Source: Nocardioidaceae bacterium (lineage in GTDB: Bacteria > Actinomycetota > Actinomycetes > Propionibacteriales > Nocardioidaceae). From it: DNA of 11,814 bases. The stretch's first letter is position 1, and every line of letters begins with the position of its first letter. A program made the position numbers and the translations under genes. This document shows, piece after piece, positions 1 to 5,902 of this stretch. The stretch lies in contig JACCUS010000191.1 in NCBI GenBank assembly GCA_013811715.1, forward strand, positions 1 to 11,814, written 5' to 3'. The notes beneath the pieces were generated by a model, which was given only the letters and a program-made list of their open reading frames with translations, did not search any database and was not told the DNA's origin.

Positions 1-1
1 G

Positions 2-115
2 GCCGAAGCCGAGATCACCGCCTCACGCGCTCGCCATGCAGAGAAGTACGGCGAGGGTGCCGAGACGTACCCCACCACAGACTCACCGCACGGCACGGGA
101 CGCCACGGTCAGTGA
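2..115 (+). CDS. C-terminal fragment of an unidentified protein (5' end outside window)
   Basis: An open frame enters from the left edge and ends at TGA 113-115, giving 37 residues that begin AEAEITASRARHAEKYGEG and finish with the polar tail GTGRHGQ. About 27 of 37 codons end in G or C, which fits a real actinobacterial gene, and the frame stops just before a hairpin shared with the convergent NlpC/P60 gene. The Ala/Glu/Arg-rich part looks helical and the tail looks disordered. No family is recognised. An ORF on the opposite strand also crosses this stretch, so the call rests on codon use and layout only. Confidence 0.35.
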   Translation, partial: AEAEITASRARHAEKYGEGAETYPTTDSPHGTGRHGQ

Positions 116-142
116 CGGACGCCTGACCCGCCACTAGCGTCA

Positions 143-169
143 CCGGCCCCTCCGACTGCTCAGGGCCGG
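143..169. terminator. Hairpin between convergent genes, possible bidirectional terminator
   Basis: CCGGCCC (143-149) and GGGCCGG (163-169) form a perfect 7-bp GC stem with a 13-nt loop. It lies after the plus-strand fragment that ends at 115. Its right arm overlaps the last codons of the NlpC/P60 gene. There is no T-run on either side, so it is not a canonical intrinsic terminator. Termination is inferred from position. Confidence 0.3.
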
Positions 170-1908
170 CCGAAGAAGTCAGGGGTCTCCCAGTACCAGA
201 CGCTCTGCACTTCGACATCCACGCCCGTGCGCGGGGCATGGATCATCTGCCCGTTGCCCAAATAGAGCCCGACGTGAAAGATCGTGTTGGGGTCGGTTGG
301 ATCGCTCGACCAGAAGATCAGGTCGCCAGGACGCAGTTCGCTGTAGGTGATCGCCGTCGTCGCGGCGTACTGGGCCACCGAGTAATGCGGTAGGTAAACC
401 CCTGCGCTGCCCCAGGCGGCCATCGTCAGGCCGGAGCAGTCCCACGAGTCCGGGCCTGCGGCACCCCATAGGTACGGCTCGCCGAGTTGGGCGTACGCGT
501 AGTCGATGGCGACCGTAGCCGTCAACGTGTTGTCGGCGCGGCGCTGCTCACGGCGCTCAGCTCGGCGCTCGGCTCGGCGCTCCGCGCGCTCCTCGGCACG
601 CTCCTGCGCTCGCTGTTCTGCCCGTTCCTGGGCCCGTTGCTCGGCTCGTTCCTGCGCCCGCAGTTCCGCCCGCTCCTGCGCCCGCTGCTCCGCCCGCTCC
701 TCAGCCCGCAGCTCCGCCCGCTCCTGCGCCAGCAGCTCCGCCAGCTCCTGCGCACGCTCATCCGCCCGCTCCTGCGCCAGCTCCAGGGCCCGTTCGTCCG
801 CCCGCTCCTGCGCCAGCTCAAGGGCCCGTTCGTCCGCCCGCTCATCCGCGCGCTCCCGCTGCCGTAGTTCAGCCCGCTCCAAGACCCGCTGTTCTGCCCG
901 CTCCTGCCGCCGCAGTTCAGCCCGCTCCTGCGCCCGCTCATCCACCCGCTCCTGCCGGCGCAGTTCAGCCCGCTCCAAGACCCGCTGCTCTGCCCGCTCC
1001 TGCCGCCGCAGTTCAGCCCGTTCCAGGGCACGCTGTTGGGCCCGCTCCAGGGCGCGTTGCTCACGGTGCAGCATGCGAGCCTCACGCTGCCGCTCGAGTT
1101 CTTCCTGTCGCTGCTGTTCGATGAGCTGTTGACGACGGCGCTCGGCGAGCCGTTCCCTTCGGCGTTGCTCCAGTCCAACCTGTCGCTGACTCGCCAGCGA
1201 CACCGAGATGTCTTGCGCCACTGCCAGCTCGTTGACCAGGCCTTCGCGCCGCGCGGCAATGGTGATCACCGCATCCTGCTGGACGACCACTGCTCCCTGT
1301 GCGACTTGGCTCGCTGCGGCCGCATCCCGCTCGGCTTGCGCGGCCTGCGCGAGCGCCTCCTCGGCGTCGTCCACGTACACCTCCGCGAGTTCGGCGGCGG
1401 CTTGCCACGTCTGGTACTTCGAGCTCAAAGCCGTCTGAGACGTGTCCGCCCCCGATATCTGGTTGACCAGCGTCGTCGGCCCGTTGGCCGTGATGGCTGA
1501 GCTGAAGTTGGTGAACTCCGAACCGGTGACGTCCCGCGTGACCGCGAACCCCGCCAGCTCCGCACGGGCCGTTTCAGCGTTGGTGACCGCCTGATCGGCT
1601 CGCTCGCGCGCCACGACGGCAGACTCCTGGGCCTGCTGCCACCGCATGACTGCCCCGTTGTACCTCTCGGCGGCTTGCTGCGCTGCAACAGCGAGCTCTT
1701 CGAGATAGTCGTTGGCCGCAAACAGGTCCGCCTGGATCTCGCCTACCGAGCGTCCTACCTGCGCCACTTGTTGCTCGGCGTCAATGATCTGCTGTTTGCT
1801 CGGAATGATCGGCTTGTCGGCATCGGCGTACGCCGTCGGGTTCAGCGCGATCGTAAGGATCGCCGCGGCACCGAGCCCTAGCGCTCTCGTCCTCGCTCGC
1901 TCGGACAC
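160..1908 (-). CDS. Secreted NlpC/P60 peptidoglycan hydrolase with long charged repeat stalk
   Basis: The 582-residue product is probably a cell-wall endopeptidase cutting within peptidoglycan stem peptides outside the membrane. The GTG start has an AAGGGA ribosome site 6 nt upstream. A signal peptide is visible: Arg-rich n-region (3-8), hydrophobic core 9-22, and cleavage likely after AYA (28) or ADA (30). Residues 38-240 are Ala/Gln/Glu-rich and probably coiled coil, as in RipA-like hydrolases. Residues about 283-457 are a low-complexity Glu/Arg/Ala/Gln repeat. The NlpC/P60 domain occupies about 461-582. Its catalytic Cys491 is in the WDCSGL motif, His545 in FHVGLYLG, and His557 in MIHAP is the likely third polar residue. 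All catalytic residues are present, so it should be active. The stalk is far longer than the linkers usual in this family. It is transcribed alone from a 259-bp leader. Confidence 0.9.
   Translation of the reverse strand: MSERARTRALGLGAAAILTIALNPTAYADADKPIIPSKQQIIDAEQQVAQVGRSVGEIQADLFAANDYLEELAVAAQQAAERYNGAVMRWQQAQESAVVARERADQAVTNAETARAELAGFAVTRDVTGSEFTNFSSAITANGPTTLVNQISGADTSQTALSSKYQTWQAAAELAEVYVDDAEEALAQAAQAERDAAAASQVAQGAVVVQQDAVITIAARREGLVNELAVAQDISVSLASQRQVGLEQRRRERLAERRRQQLIEQQRQEELERQREARMLHREQRALERAQQRALERAELRRQERAEQRVLERAELRRQERVDERAQERAELRRQERAEQRVLERAELRQRERADERADERALELAQERADERALELAQERADERAQELAELLAQERAELRAEERAEQRAQERAELRAQERAEQRAQERAEQRAQERAEERAERRAERRAERREQRRADNTLTATVAIDYAYAQLGEPYLWGAAGPDSWDCSGLTMAAWGSAGVYLPHYSVAQYAATTAITYSELRPGDLIFWSSDPTDPNTIFHVGLYLGNGQMIHAPRTGVDVEVQSVWYWETPDFFGRP
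556..1023 (-). repeat. In-frame tandem repeats encoding the Glu/Arg/Ala helix of the NlpC/P60 protein
   Basis: The coding DNA is nested tandem repeats built on the tetrapeptide ERAx. Residues 296-359 (832-1023) are four 16-residue, 48-bp units of the type ERAELRRQERAEQRVL, alternating so that a 96-bp higher-order repeat is visible. Residues 360-383 (760-831) are two copies of the 36-bp unit ERALELAQERAD. Residues 396-451 (556-723) are 8-residue, 24-bp units such as ERAEQRAQ that decay into RRAE tetrapeptides. Unit lengths are always multiples of 12 bp, so copy-number change would keep the frame. The strand asymmetry produces long spurious Leu/Pro- and Ser/Arg-rich frames on the opposite strand. 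Confidence 0.92.
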
Positions 1909-2167
1909 ACCGGGTCCCTTCGTCGGAATCTGCGGCGACCGGCCGCTTTCATCGACGGCAGGGGCCTTTTCGCTATCAATGGACCGTAGCCACCTTCTGT
2001 CACTTTGGGAACACTATTCCCACAGATACCTTTAGTCCCACGGCGTGTCGGCTGACAAACTACAGCGATGTAATTCAGTTCGGACCTTTTAGGCCCTTTG
2101 GTCCCCGGCAATTGCACGGCGCGAATGCGGCCGCTCCTGCTGCAAAAGGGATCAGGGCTCGGGCAGT
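1909..2167 (-). promoter_or_regulatory. Leader of the NlpC/P60 gene with several palindromes
   Basis: This 259-bp stretch has no credible gene and is visibly more AT-rich than its surroundings. It holds GGGAA-cacta-TTCCC (2007-2021), flanked by CTGT (1997-2000) and ACAG (2022-2025), so a longer bulged hairpin is possible. It also holds GGACC/GGTCC (2082-2086 and 2100-2104) around a 13-nt TTTTAGGCCCTTT core, and a TTTAGTCCC element (2031-2039) resembling one half of a DosR-type box. A weak GGGCT/AGCCC stem (2155-2174) at the VOC gene stop may be that gene's terminator. On the minus strand TGACAG and TGATAG, 18 nt apart, could be -35 and -10 elements. No c-di-AMP (ydaO) riboswitch consensus, common before actinobacterial wall hydrolases, was found. 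Confidence 0.4.
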
Positions 2168-2983
2168 TCAGCCCCCGCGGGTGGACTCGCCGCTGACGGC
2201 GTCGCCGGACGAGCCGACCTCGATGACGGAAAACACCTCACCTTGCGGACCGGCCAGTACGGCCAACCGTCCATACTCGCTGTCTCGCGCGGCCATTTGG
2301 ACCTTGGCCCCGAGGCTCTCGGCCCGCTCGACCGTGGAATCGGTGTCCACCGTGCCGAAGTACGTCATCCAGTGGGCCGGAACCTCCTCCGGCGTCTCCG
2401 CGCCTAGCTGCCCGAGCCCGCCGACCCCCCCGCCGGAGACCTTGATCAGGGAGTAGTTGAAGTTCTCGCCGTCGCCCATCTCGTCGTACTCGTAGCCGAA
2501 GACGCTGGCATAGAAGTCCTTCGCGCCGGCGTAGTCGCGTGACATGCACTCGTTCCATGTCAACGCGCCCGCCTCGTTGACGATCTGCGAACCCGAGTGC
2601 GCCCTTGCCTGCCAGATCCCGAAGGCCGCACCAGCCGGATCGAAACCGAACGCCATCCGCCCGGCGTCTAGGACGTCGAAGGGCTCCATCATCAACGAGC
2701 CGCCCCCCGCCTTGATCTTGGCGGCTGTCTCATCGGCGTCGTCGGTGGCCAGATAGGTGGACCAGACCGCCGGCATGCCGACGCCTTCGGGCTTCGGGCC
2801 GATACCGGCGGTGGGGCGACCTTGGAGCAGGCACATGAGGTAGCCGCCCGCCTGAGACGGCTGATCTTGGCAGTCCCAGCCGAAGAGCCCGCCATAGAAG
2901 TTCTTGGCTTCCGCAGTGTCGTCAACGACCAGATCGACCCAGCAGGGGCTCCCCGCTACCCACGCTTCATCACGCGTTCCCAT
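2168..2983 (-). CDS. Two-domain VOC (glyoxalase/bleomycin-resistance fold) protein, Cfp30B-like
   Basis: The 271-residue product contains two VOC domains, about residues 11-125 and 138-256. Each has the paired features of the family: AKNFYGGLFGW (26-36) and AKDFYASVFGY (154-164), then DPAGAAFGIWQA (115-126) and GPQGEVFSVIEV (245-256). Overall order and length resemble the mycobacterial 27-kDa antigen Cfp30B (Rv0577), from memory. The positions where metal-binding glyoxalases carry His or Glu read CWVDL and WNECM, so a metal enzyme is doubtful. The substrate cannot be told, and hydroxyketone or methylglyoxal chemistry would be a guess. The ATG start has AGGAG 6 nt upstream. The last 15 residues are a Gly/Ser-rich tail. 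It lies 103 bp downstream of the hydratase gene on the same strand, with its own ribosome site. Confidence 0.85.
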   Translation of the reverse strand: MGTRDEAWVAGSPCWVDLVVDDTAEAKNFYGGLFGWDCQDQPSQAGGYLMCLLQGRPTAGIGPKPEGVGMPAVWSTYLATDDADETAAKIKAGGGSLMMEPFDVLDAGRMAFGFDPAGAAFGIWQARAHSGSQIVNEAGALTWNECMSRDYAGAKDFYASVFGYEYDEMGDGENFNYSLIKVSGGGVGGLGQLGAETPEEVPAHWMTYFGTVDTDSTVERAESLGAKVQMAARDSEYGRLAVLAGPQGEVFSVIEVGSSGDAVSGESTRGG

Positions 2984-3047
2984 GAGCTCTCCTGATGCCG
3001 ATCGGATAGGTGAGACGCCTGTCGCCTCCGGGATCAGCCAACCACCA

Positions 3048-3083
3048 ACGGCGGCCCCGCGCCAGGGGCCAGGGCGCCGCCGT
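3048..3083 (-). terminator. GC-rich stem-loop just after the enoyl-CoA hydratase gene
   Basis: ACGGCGGC (3048-3055) and GCCGCCGT (3076-3083) form a perfect 8-bp stem with a 20-nt loop that can itself fold. It begins 4 nt past the TAG stop of the hydratase gene in the direction of transcription. No T-run follows. It may end or slow transcription before the VOC gene or protect the upstream message. The role is inferred from position. Confidence 0.35.
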
Positions 3084-3086
3084 CGG

Positions 3087-3860
3087 CTACTGCTCGACCC
3101 AGCTTGCGGGACGACGTTCGCGAAAGGCTGTCATCCCCTCCCGGGCCTCCTCGGTGGAGAAGAGCCGAGCCGACAACGCCACCAGGCCGGGCCCGTCGAC
3201 CTCCATCCGCTCGAGCAGCGGTCGGTTGAGGAGGGCCTTGGTCTCGCGCAGTCCTTGCGGTGACACCTTGCCGAACTCCGCCACCAGGGCGGCCAGCGCC
3301 GCGTCTAGCTCCTCCACCGGGACCACCTGGGTCACCAGGCCTGACCGAGCGGCCTCGACGCCGTCGAAGGTGACCCCGGTCAGGCACTTCCTCGCCACAT
3401 CGCGCTCCGCGAGGCGGGAACGGGTGGTCAGCGAGATGATCGCCGGCGCCAGCCCAAGCAGGGACTCGTTGAACGCAAACGTGGACGCCTCGCTCGCCAG
3501 CGCAACGTCACAGGCGCCGACCAGGCCGAGGCCACCAGCCCTGACATGACCGCGCACGACGGCGACCACGGGCTTCGAGAGCGCAGCGACGGTCTGCAAC
3601 AGCGCCAGCAGGGCGCTGGTCCCCCGCTCCATGCCGCCGGCGACCGCTTCTGTGAGGTCGGCGCCGGCGCAGAACGTCCCACCGCTGTGGGTCAGCACGA
3701 TGACTCGTACGCCGTCCGAGCCAGCCGCCTCGTGCAGGTGGTCGGTCAACTCGGCCACCAGGCGCCGCGACAAGGCGTTGCGGTTGTGCGGCGAGTCCAA
3801 GGTGATCGTGGCGACGTGCCGCTGCACGTCCAGCCGCACGAGTTCCGAGCCAGACCTCAT
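3087..3860 (-). CDS. Enoyl-CoA hydratase/isomerase (crotonase) family protein
   Basis: The 257-residue product has the full length of a crotonase and its landmarks: NRNALSRRLV (26-35), the oxyanion-hole segment FCAGADL (63-69), GHVRAGGLGLVGACD (104-118) and FNESLLGLAP (130-139). Aligned by eye to rat mitochondrial hydratase, the second catalytic glutamate (Glu164) is kept as Glu132, but the first (Glu144) is replaced by Gly112. Actinobacterial crotonases with the same AGGxGLVGACD motif are often annotated as enoyl- or methylglutaconyl-CoA hydratases. One-glutamate enzymes may instead act as isomerases or on other acyl-CoA substrates, so the reaction is open. The ATG overlaps the stop of the PAP2 gene (ATGA) and has no ribosome site of its own, which points to translational coupling. 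The substrate is an acyl-CoA by family and the location cytoplasmic. Confidence 0.87.
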   Translation of the reverse strand: MRSGSELVRLDVQRHVATITLDSPHNRNALSRRLVAELTDHLHEAAGSDGVRVIVLTHSGGTFCAGADLTEAVAGGMERGTSALLALLQTVAALSKPVVAVVRGHVRAGGLGLVGACDVALASEASTFAFNESLLGLAPAIISLTTRSRLAERDVARKCLTGVTFDGVEAARSGLVTQVVPVEELDAALAALVAEFGKVSPQGLRETKALLNRPLLERMEVDGPGLVALSARLFSTEEAREGMTAFRERRPASWVEQ

Positions 3861-4972
3861 ACGTGAGCGGTGTCGCGCTGGCCGTCACCTTGGAGCTCGG
3901 CGGCCGTCGCATCGACGTCGTCCTTGACCGTTTCCGGCGGAAACACGCCGAGTAAGCCGTCGCCGGCGGAGACCCGGTGACGTTGAACCCTCATCTGGTG
4001 ACCGGTCGCCTTGGCGCCGACCCACACCGCGATCCAGCCGATTGCCAACCCCGCGACGTCGTCGAGCAGGTAGTGCCAGCCGAAGTAGATCGTCGCGATC
4101 GAGGTCAACGCGAAGAAGACCCACATCCCCGAACGCATCCACTTGTTGGGGATCATGTAGTGACAGATCAAAGCGGCCGTGAAGAGGATCGAGACGTGCA
4201 GCGACGCGAACGCGGCGATGCCCTGCACGGACTCGGATGCGTAGGGGTCGAGGATGGTCTCTGCGCGGGCTGTCTCCAAGGCTGACTGCAGCCGGGAGAC
4301 GCCGGTCTCAGGCAGATCCAAGAAGATCGACCGGTCGGCGAAGTAAGGGCCGAGCGAAGGCAGCCAGTAGTAGCTTGCGGTGCCGAGCACCCAGTTGACG
4401 CACAGCGCTGTGACATACCAGAACCCGGTCGACACGTTCCTCGACCACATGAGCGCCGCGCCGAGACTCACCGGCACGAACAACAAGAAGGCGATGTAGA
4501 CGAACGACAACACATGCGCCGCCACACCGGTGCCGAGGAGGTTGTGCAGCAACGAAGCCGGATAGTGCCCGAAGGCGAGGGCCCGGTCGAGATCCTTGAG
4601 CAGCTGGTCGTGGAGGCCGTCACGCACGAACGGCAAGAAGCCCTTCAGGTTGCGGTAGGCGACATAGACGACATAGAAGCTGGACAGGCCGACGAGCACC
4701 AGCACGGCCCGGCTGCGCGTCCAGCGTTCCCGCGCGTACGACTTGAACGACTCTGTGAAATGCGAGAAGCCCCGGTTGTCGATCAGCACGCGCGGCACGA
4801 CATCGGCCAAGAAGAACAGCAGCACGATGAGCGGAAGCCGGATGTACGAAGGTCCCGCCAACCCGTCCGGGTCGCGTAACGGCAGGTTGAGCCAGTCGGA
4901 CGCCACCCACGCCGAGATCCCGACGACGACGGCAAGCCCGACCGCGAAGCCGTAGCCGCGTGCCGTCATCAT
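3857..4972 (-). CDS. PAP2-superfamily integral membrane protein (phosphatase or inositol-phosphoceramide-synthase type)
   Basis: This is a multi-pass membrane protein of the PAP2 superfamily, which dephosphorylates lipid phosphates or transfers phospho-head groups at the membrane. In numbering from the upstream ATG at 5005 (382 aa), hydrophobic segments lie near 18-36, 57-75, 99-117, 161-185, 195-215, 268-284, 293-308 and 318-332. The catalytic motifs are RNLKGFLP (118-125), ASLHVS (267-272, His270) and GWHYLLDDVAG (309-319, His311 and Asp315). These match the SLH...HxxxDVxAG pattern of the PAP2_3 (Aur1-like) branch. The C-terminal 50 residues are polar. The start at 4972 is preferred because GGGAG lies 9 nt before it, while the ATG at 5005 has no purine-rich site. 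The longer form adds MVVRRQREIGS. The stop overlaps the ATG of the hydratase gene. Confidence 0.85.
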   Translation of the reverse strand: MMTARGYGFAVGLAVVVGISAWVASDWLNLPLRDPDGLAGPSYIRLPLIVLLFFLADVVPRVLIDNRGFSHFTESFKSYARERWTRSRAVLVLVGLSSFYVVYVAYRNLKGFLPFVRDGLHDQLLKDLDRALAFGHYPASLLHNLLGTGVAAHVLSFVYIAFLLFVPVSLGAALMWSRNVSTGFWYVTALCVNWVLGTASYYWLPSLGPYFADRSIFLDLPETGVSRLQSALETARAETILDPYASESVQGIAAFASLHVSILFTAALICHYMIPNKWMRSGMWVFFALTSIATIYFGWHYLLDDVAGLAIGWIAVWVGAKATGHQMRVQRHRVSAGDGLLGVFPPETVKDDVDATAAELQGDGQRDTAHV

Positions 4973-5120
4973 CGAACCGATCTCCCGTTGCCTGCGCACA
5001 ACCATGAGCGCCGCGAGGTGTCGCGGACGTTAACCCATGGTAAACCCCGACCGACTCACGCACCGACTTTCGGCCACTTACGGATCGAGGTGCCCGTCGG
5101 CATCTGTTCGGGGAAGACGC

Positions 5121-5126
5121 TAGGCT
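5121..5126 (+). promoter_or_regulatory. Possible -10 element (TAGGCT) of the thiamine transporter operon
   Basis: TAGGCT is close to actinobacterial -10 hexamers and would start transcription near 5133, a few bases before the aptamer begins at 5137. No good -35 hexamer is seen 16-18 nt upstream, which is common in high-GC promoters. Position relative to the riboswitch is the main support. Confidence 0.35.
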
Positions 5127-5136
5127 TGGCACCATA

Positions 5137-5224
5137 CGACAGGGGAGCGCCGAGCGGGCGCTGAGAGTGCGGAAGAGCCGCAGACCCTCGAACCTGATCC
5201 GGTTAGCACCGGCGAAGGGAGTCG
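5137..5224 (+). promoter_or_regulatory. TPP riboswitch (thi box)
   Basis: The aptamer binds thiamine pyrophosphate. P1 pairs CGAC (5137-5140) with GTCG (5221-5224). The conserved CTGAGA begins at 5161. An actinobacterial P3a extension TGCGG-AAGAG-CCGCA follows. The second signature ACCCTCGAACCTGATC is followed by a CCGGT-TAGC-ACCGG stem and then GCGAAGGGA. All conserved blocks are in order and about 60 nt separate the aptamer from the ykoE start. By family knowledge, high TPP lowers expression of the downstream thiamine uptake genes. Confidence 0.96.
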
Positions 5225-5231
5225 AGACTCG

Positions 5232-5250
5232 AGTGGGCAGACCGCCCGCT
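5232..5250 (+). other. Stem-loop between aptamer and ribosome binding site
   Basis: AGTGGGC (5232-5238) pairs with GCCCGCT (5244-5250), seven pairs including one G-T wobble, around loop AGACC. The next bases are TCCCCTCCC, not a T-run, so it is not a typical intrinsic terminator. It probably forms part of the expression platform, either as a spacer stem or as an alternative partner in folding. Confidence 0.5.
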
Positions 5251-5253
5251 TCC

Positions 5254-5273
5254 CCTCCCGAGTTTCTGGGAGG
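5254..5273 (+). promoter_or_regulatory. Ribosome-site sequestering hairpin of ykoE
   Basis: CCTCCC (5254-5259) is perfectly complementary to GGGAGG (5268-5273), with an 8-nt loop. GGGAGG is the ykoE ribosome binding site, 8 nt before the ATG at 5282. The 3' edge of the aptamer also carries GGGAG (5217-5221), which could pair with CTCCC (5255-5259) when TPP is absent and free the ribosome site. This predicts translational control. The pairings are visible in the sequence; the switch mechanism is inferred. Confidence 0.65.
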
Positions 5274-5281
5274 CAACCACA

Positions 5282-5902
5282 ATGGCCACACACGTCACAT
5301 CTTCGCTGAAGCGGGCGACCACCTCATGGCGCACCATCGACCTGATGACGGCCGCGATGATCGGTGTCGTCTTCGGCGTCGTCTACTGGGGCTGGAGCTC
5401 CGCCTACACCGCGCTGTCCACGCCGATCTCCAACGCCGTGGGCCCGGCGATCGGGCTCCTCGGCGGCCCATGGCTGATCGCCGGGGTCGTCGGCGGTCTC
5501 GTCGTACGCCGGCTCGGCGCCGCTCTGCTCGCCGAGTTCTTGGCAGCGCTGGTCTCGGCCCTGATCGGCAACGAGTGGGGGGCGGCGACCTTGATCTCCG
5601 GCTTGCTCCAGGGGCTCGGAGTCGAGGTGGCGCTGGCCATCTTCCTCTTCACCCGCTTCACCCCCCTGGTCGCCGTCCTCGGCGGCATCCTCGCCGCGTT
5701 GTTCGAGTGGCTGTACGAGCTGAACGCCTACTGGCAGGGCACGACCCTCGACTTCAAGCTGGGCTATCTCTTCTTCTTCGCGCTGTCGGGCGCCGTCGTC
5801 GCCGGCCTGGGGGGTTGGGCGCTGACTCGTGCACTGGCTGCCACTGGCGCGATCGACGCTCTCCCGGCAGGCGAGGAAGCGGCCCACAATCGCGCCGTCT
5901 GA
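5282..5902 (+). CDS. ykoE: ECF transporter substrate-binding (S) component YkoE, thiamine/HMP uptake
   Basis: The 206-residue membrane protein is the YkoE-type S component. It captures thiamine or its pyrimidine precursor HMP and works with the ATPase and T component encoded next. About six hydrophobic helices are visible near residues 20-36, 52-75, 79-95, 106-123, 126-146 and 158-183. Motifs characteristic of YkoE include VYWGWSSAY (34-42), GGPWLIAG (61-68), NEWG (97-100) and EWLYELNAYW (142-151). The aromatic residues in these probably line the ligand site. The ATG has GGGAGG 8 nt upstream, inside a regulatory hairpin. A TPP riboswitch upstream and ykoD/ykoC downstream confirm the thiamine link. 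B. subtilis ykoEDC is likewise thi-box controlled. Whether thiamine or HMP is the preferred substrate cannot be read from the sequence. Confidence 0.93.
   Translation: MATHVTSSLKRATTSWRTIDLMTAAMIGVVFGVVYWGWSSAYTALSTPISNAVGPAIGLLGGPWLIAGVVGGLVVRRLGAALLAEFLAALVSALIGNEWGAATLISGLLQGLGVEVALAIFLFTRFTPLVAVLGGILAALFEWLYELNAYWQGTTLDFKLGYLFFFALSGAVVAGLGGWALTRALAATGAIDALPAGEEAAHNRAV

Noticed and set aside
556..1023. CRISPR-like regular repeats
   Set aside because: Units are contiguous, of several lengths, with no unique spacers, and lie in frame within a gene.
487..1132. Long plus-strand frames rich in Leu/Pro/Arg or Ser/Arg/Ala opposite the NlpC/P60 stalk
   Set aside because: They are the antisense reading of the charged repeat. 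They have no ribosome site or domain, and the minus-strand frame has a signal peptide and catalytic motifs.
1909..2167. Cyclic-di-AMP (ydaO) riboswitch expected before an actinobacterial wall hydrolase
   Set aside because: The conserved ydaO sequence blocks could not be found on the minus strand.
5232..5250. Intrinsic terminator as the riboswitch expression platform
   Set aside because: The stem is followed by TCCCCTCCC and not a T-run. Ribosome-site masking further downstream explains control better.
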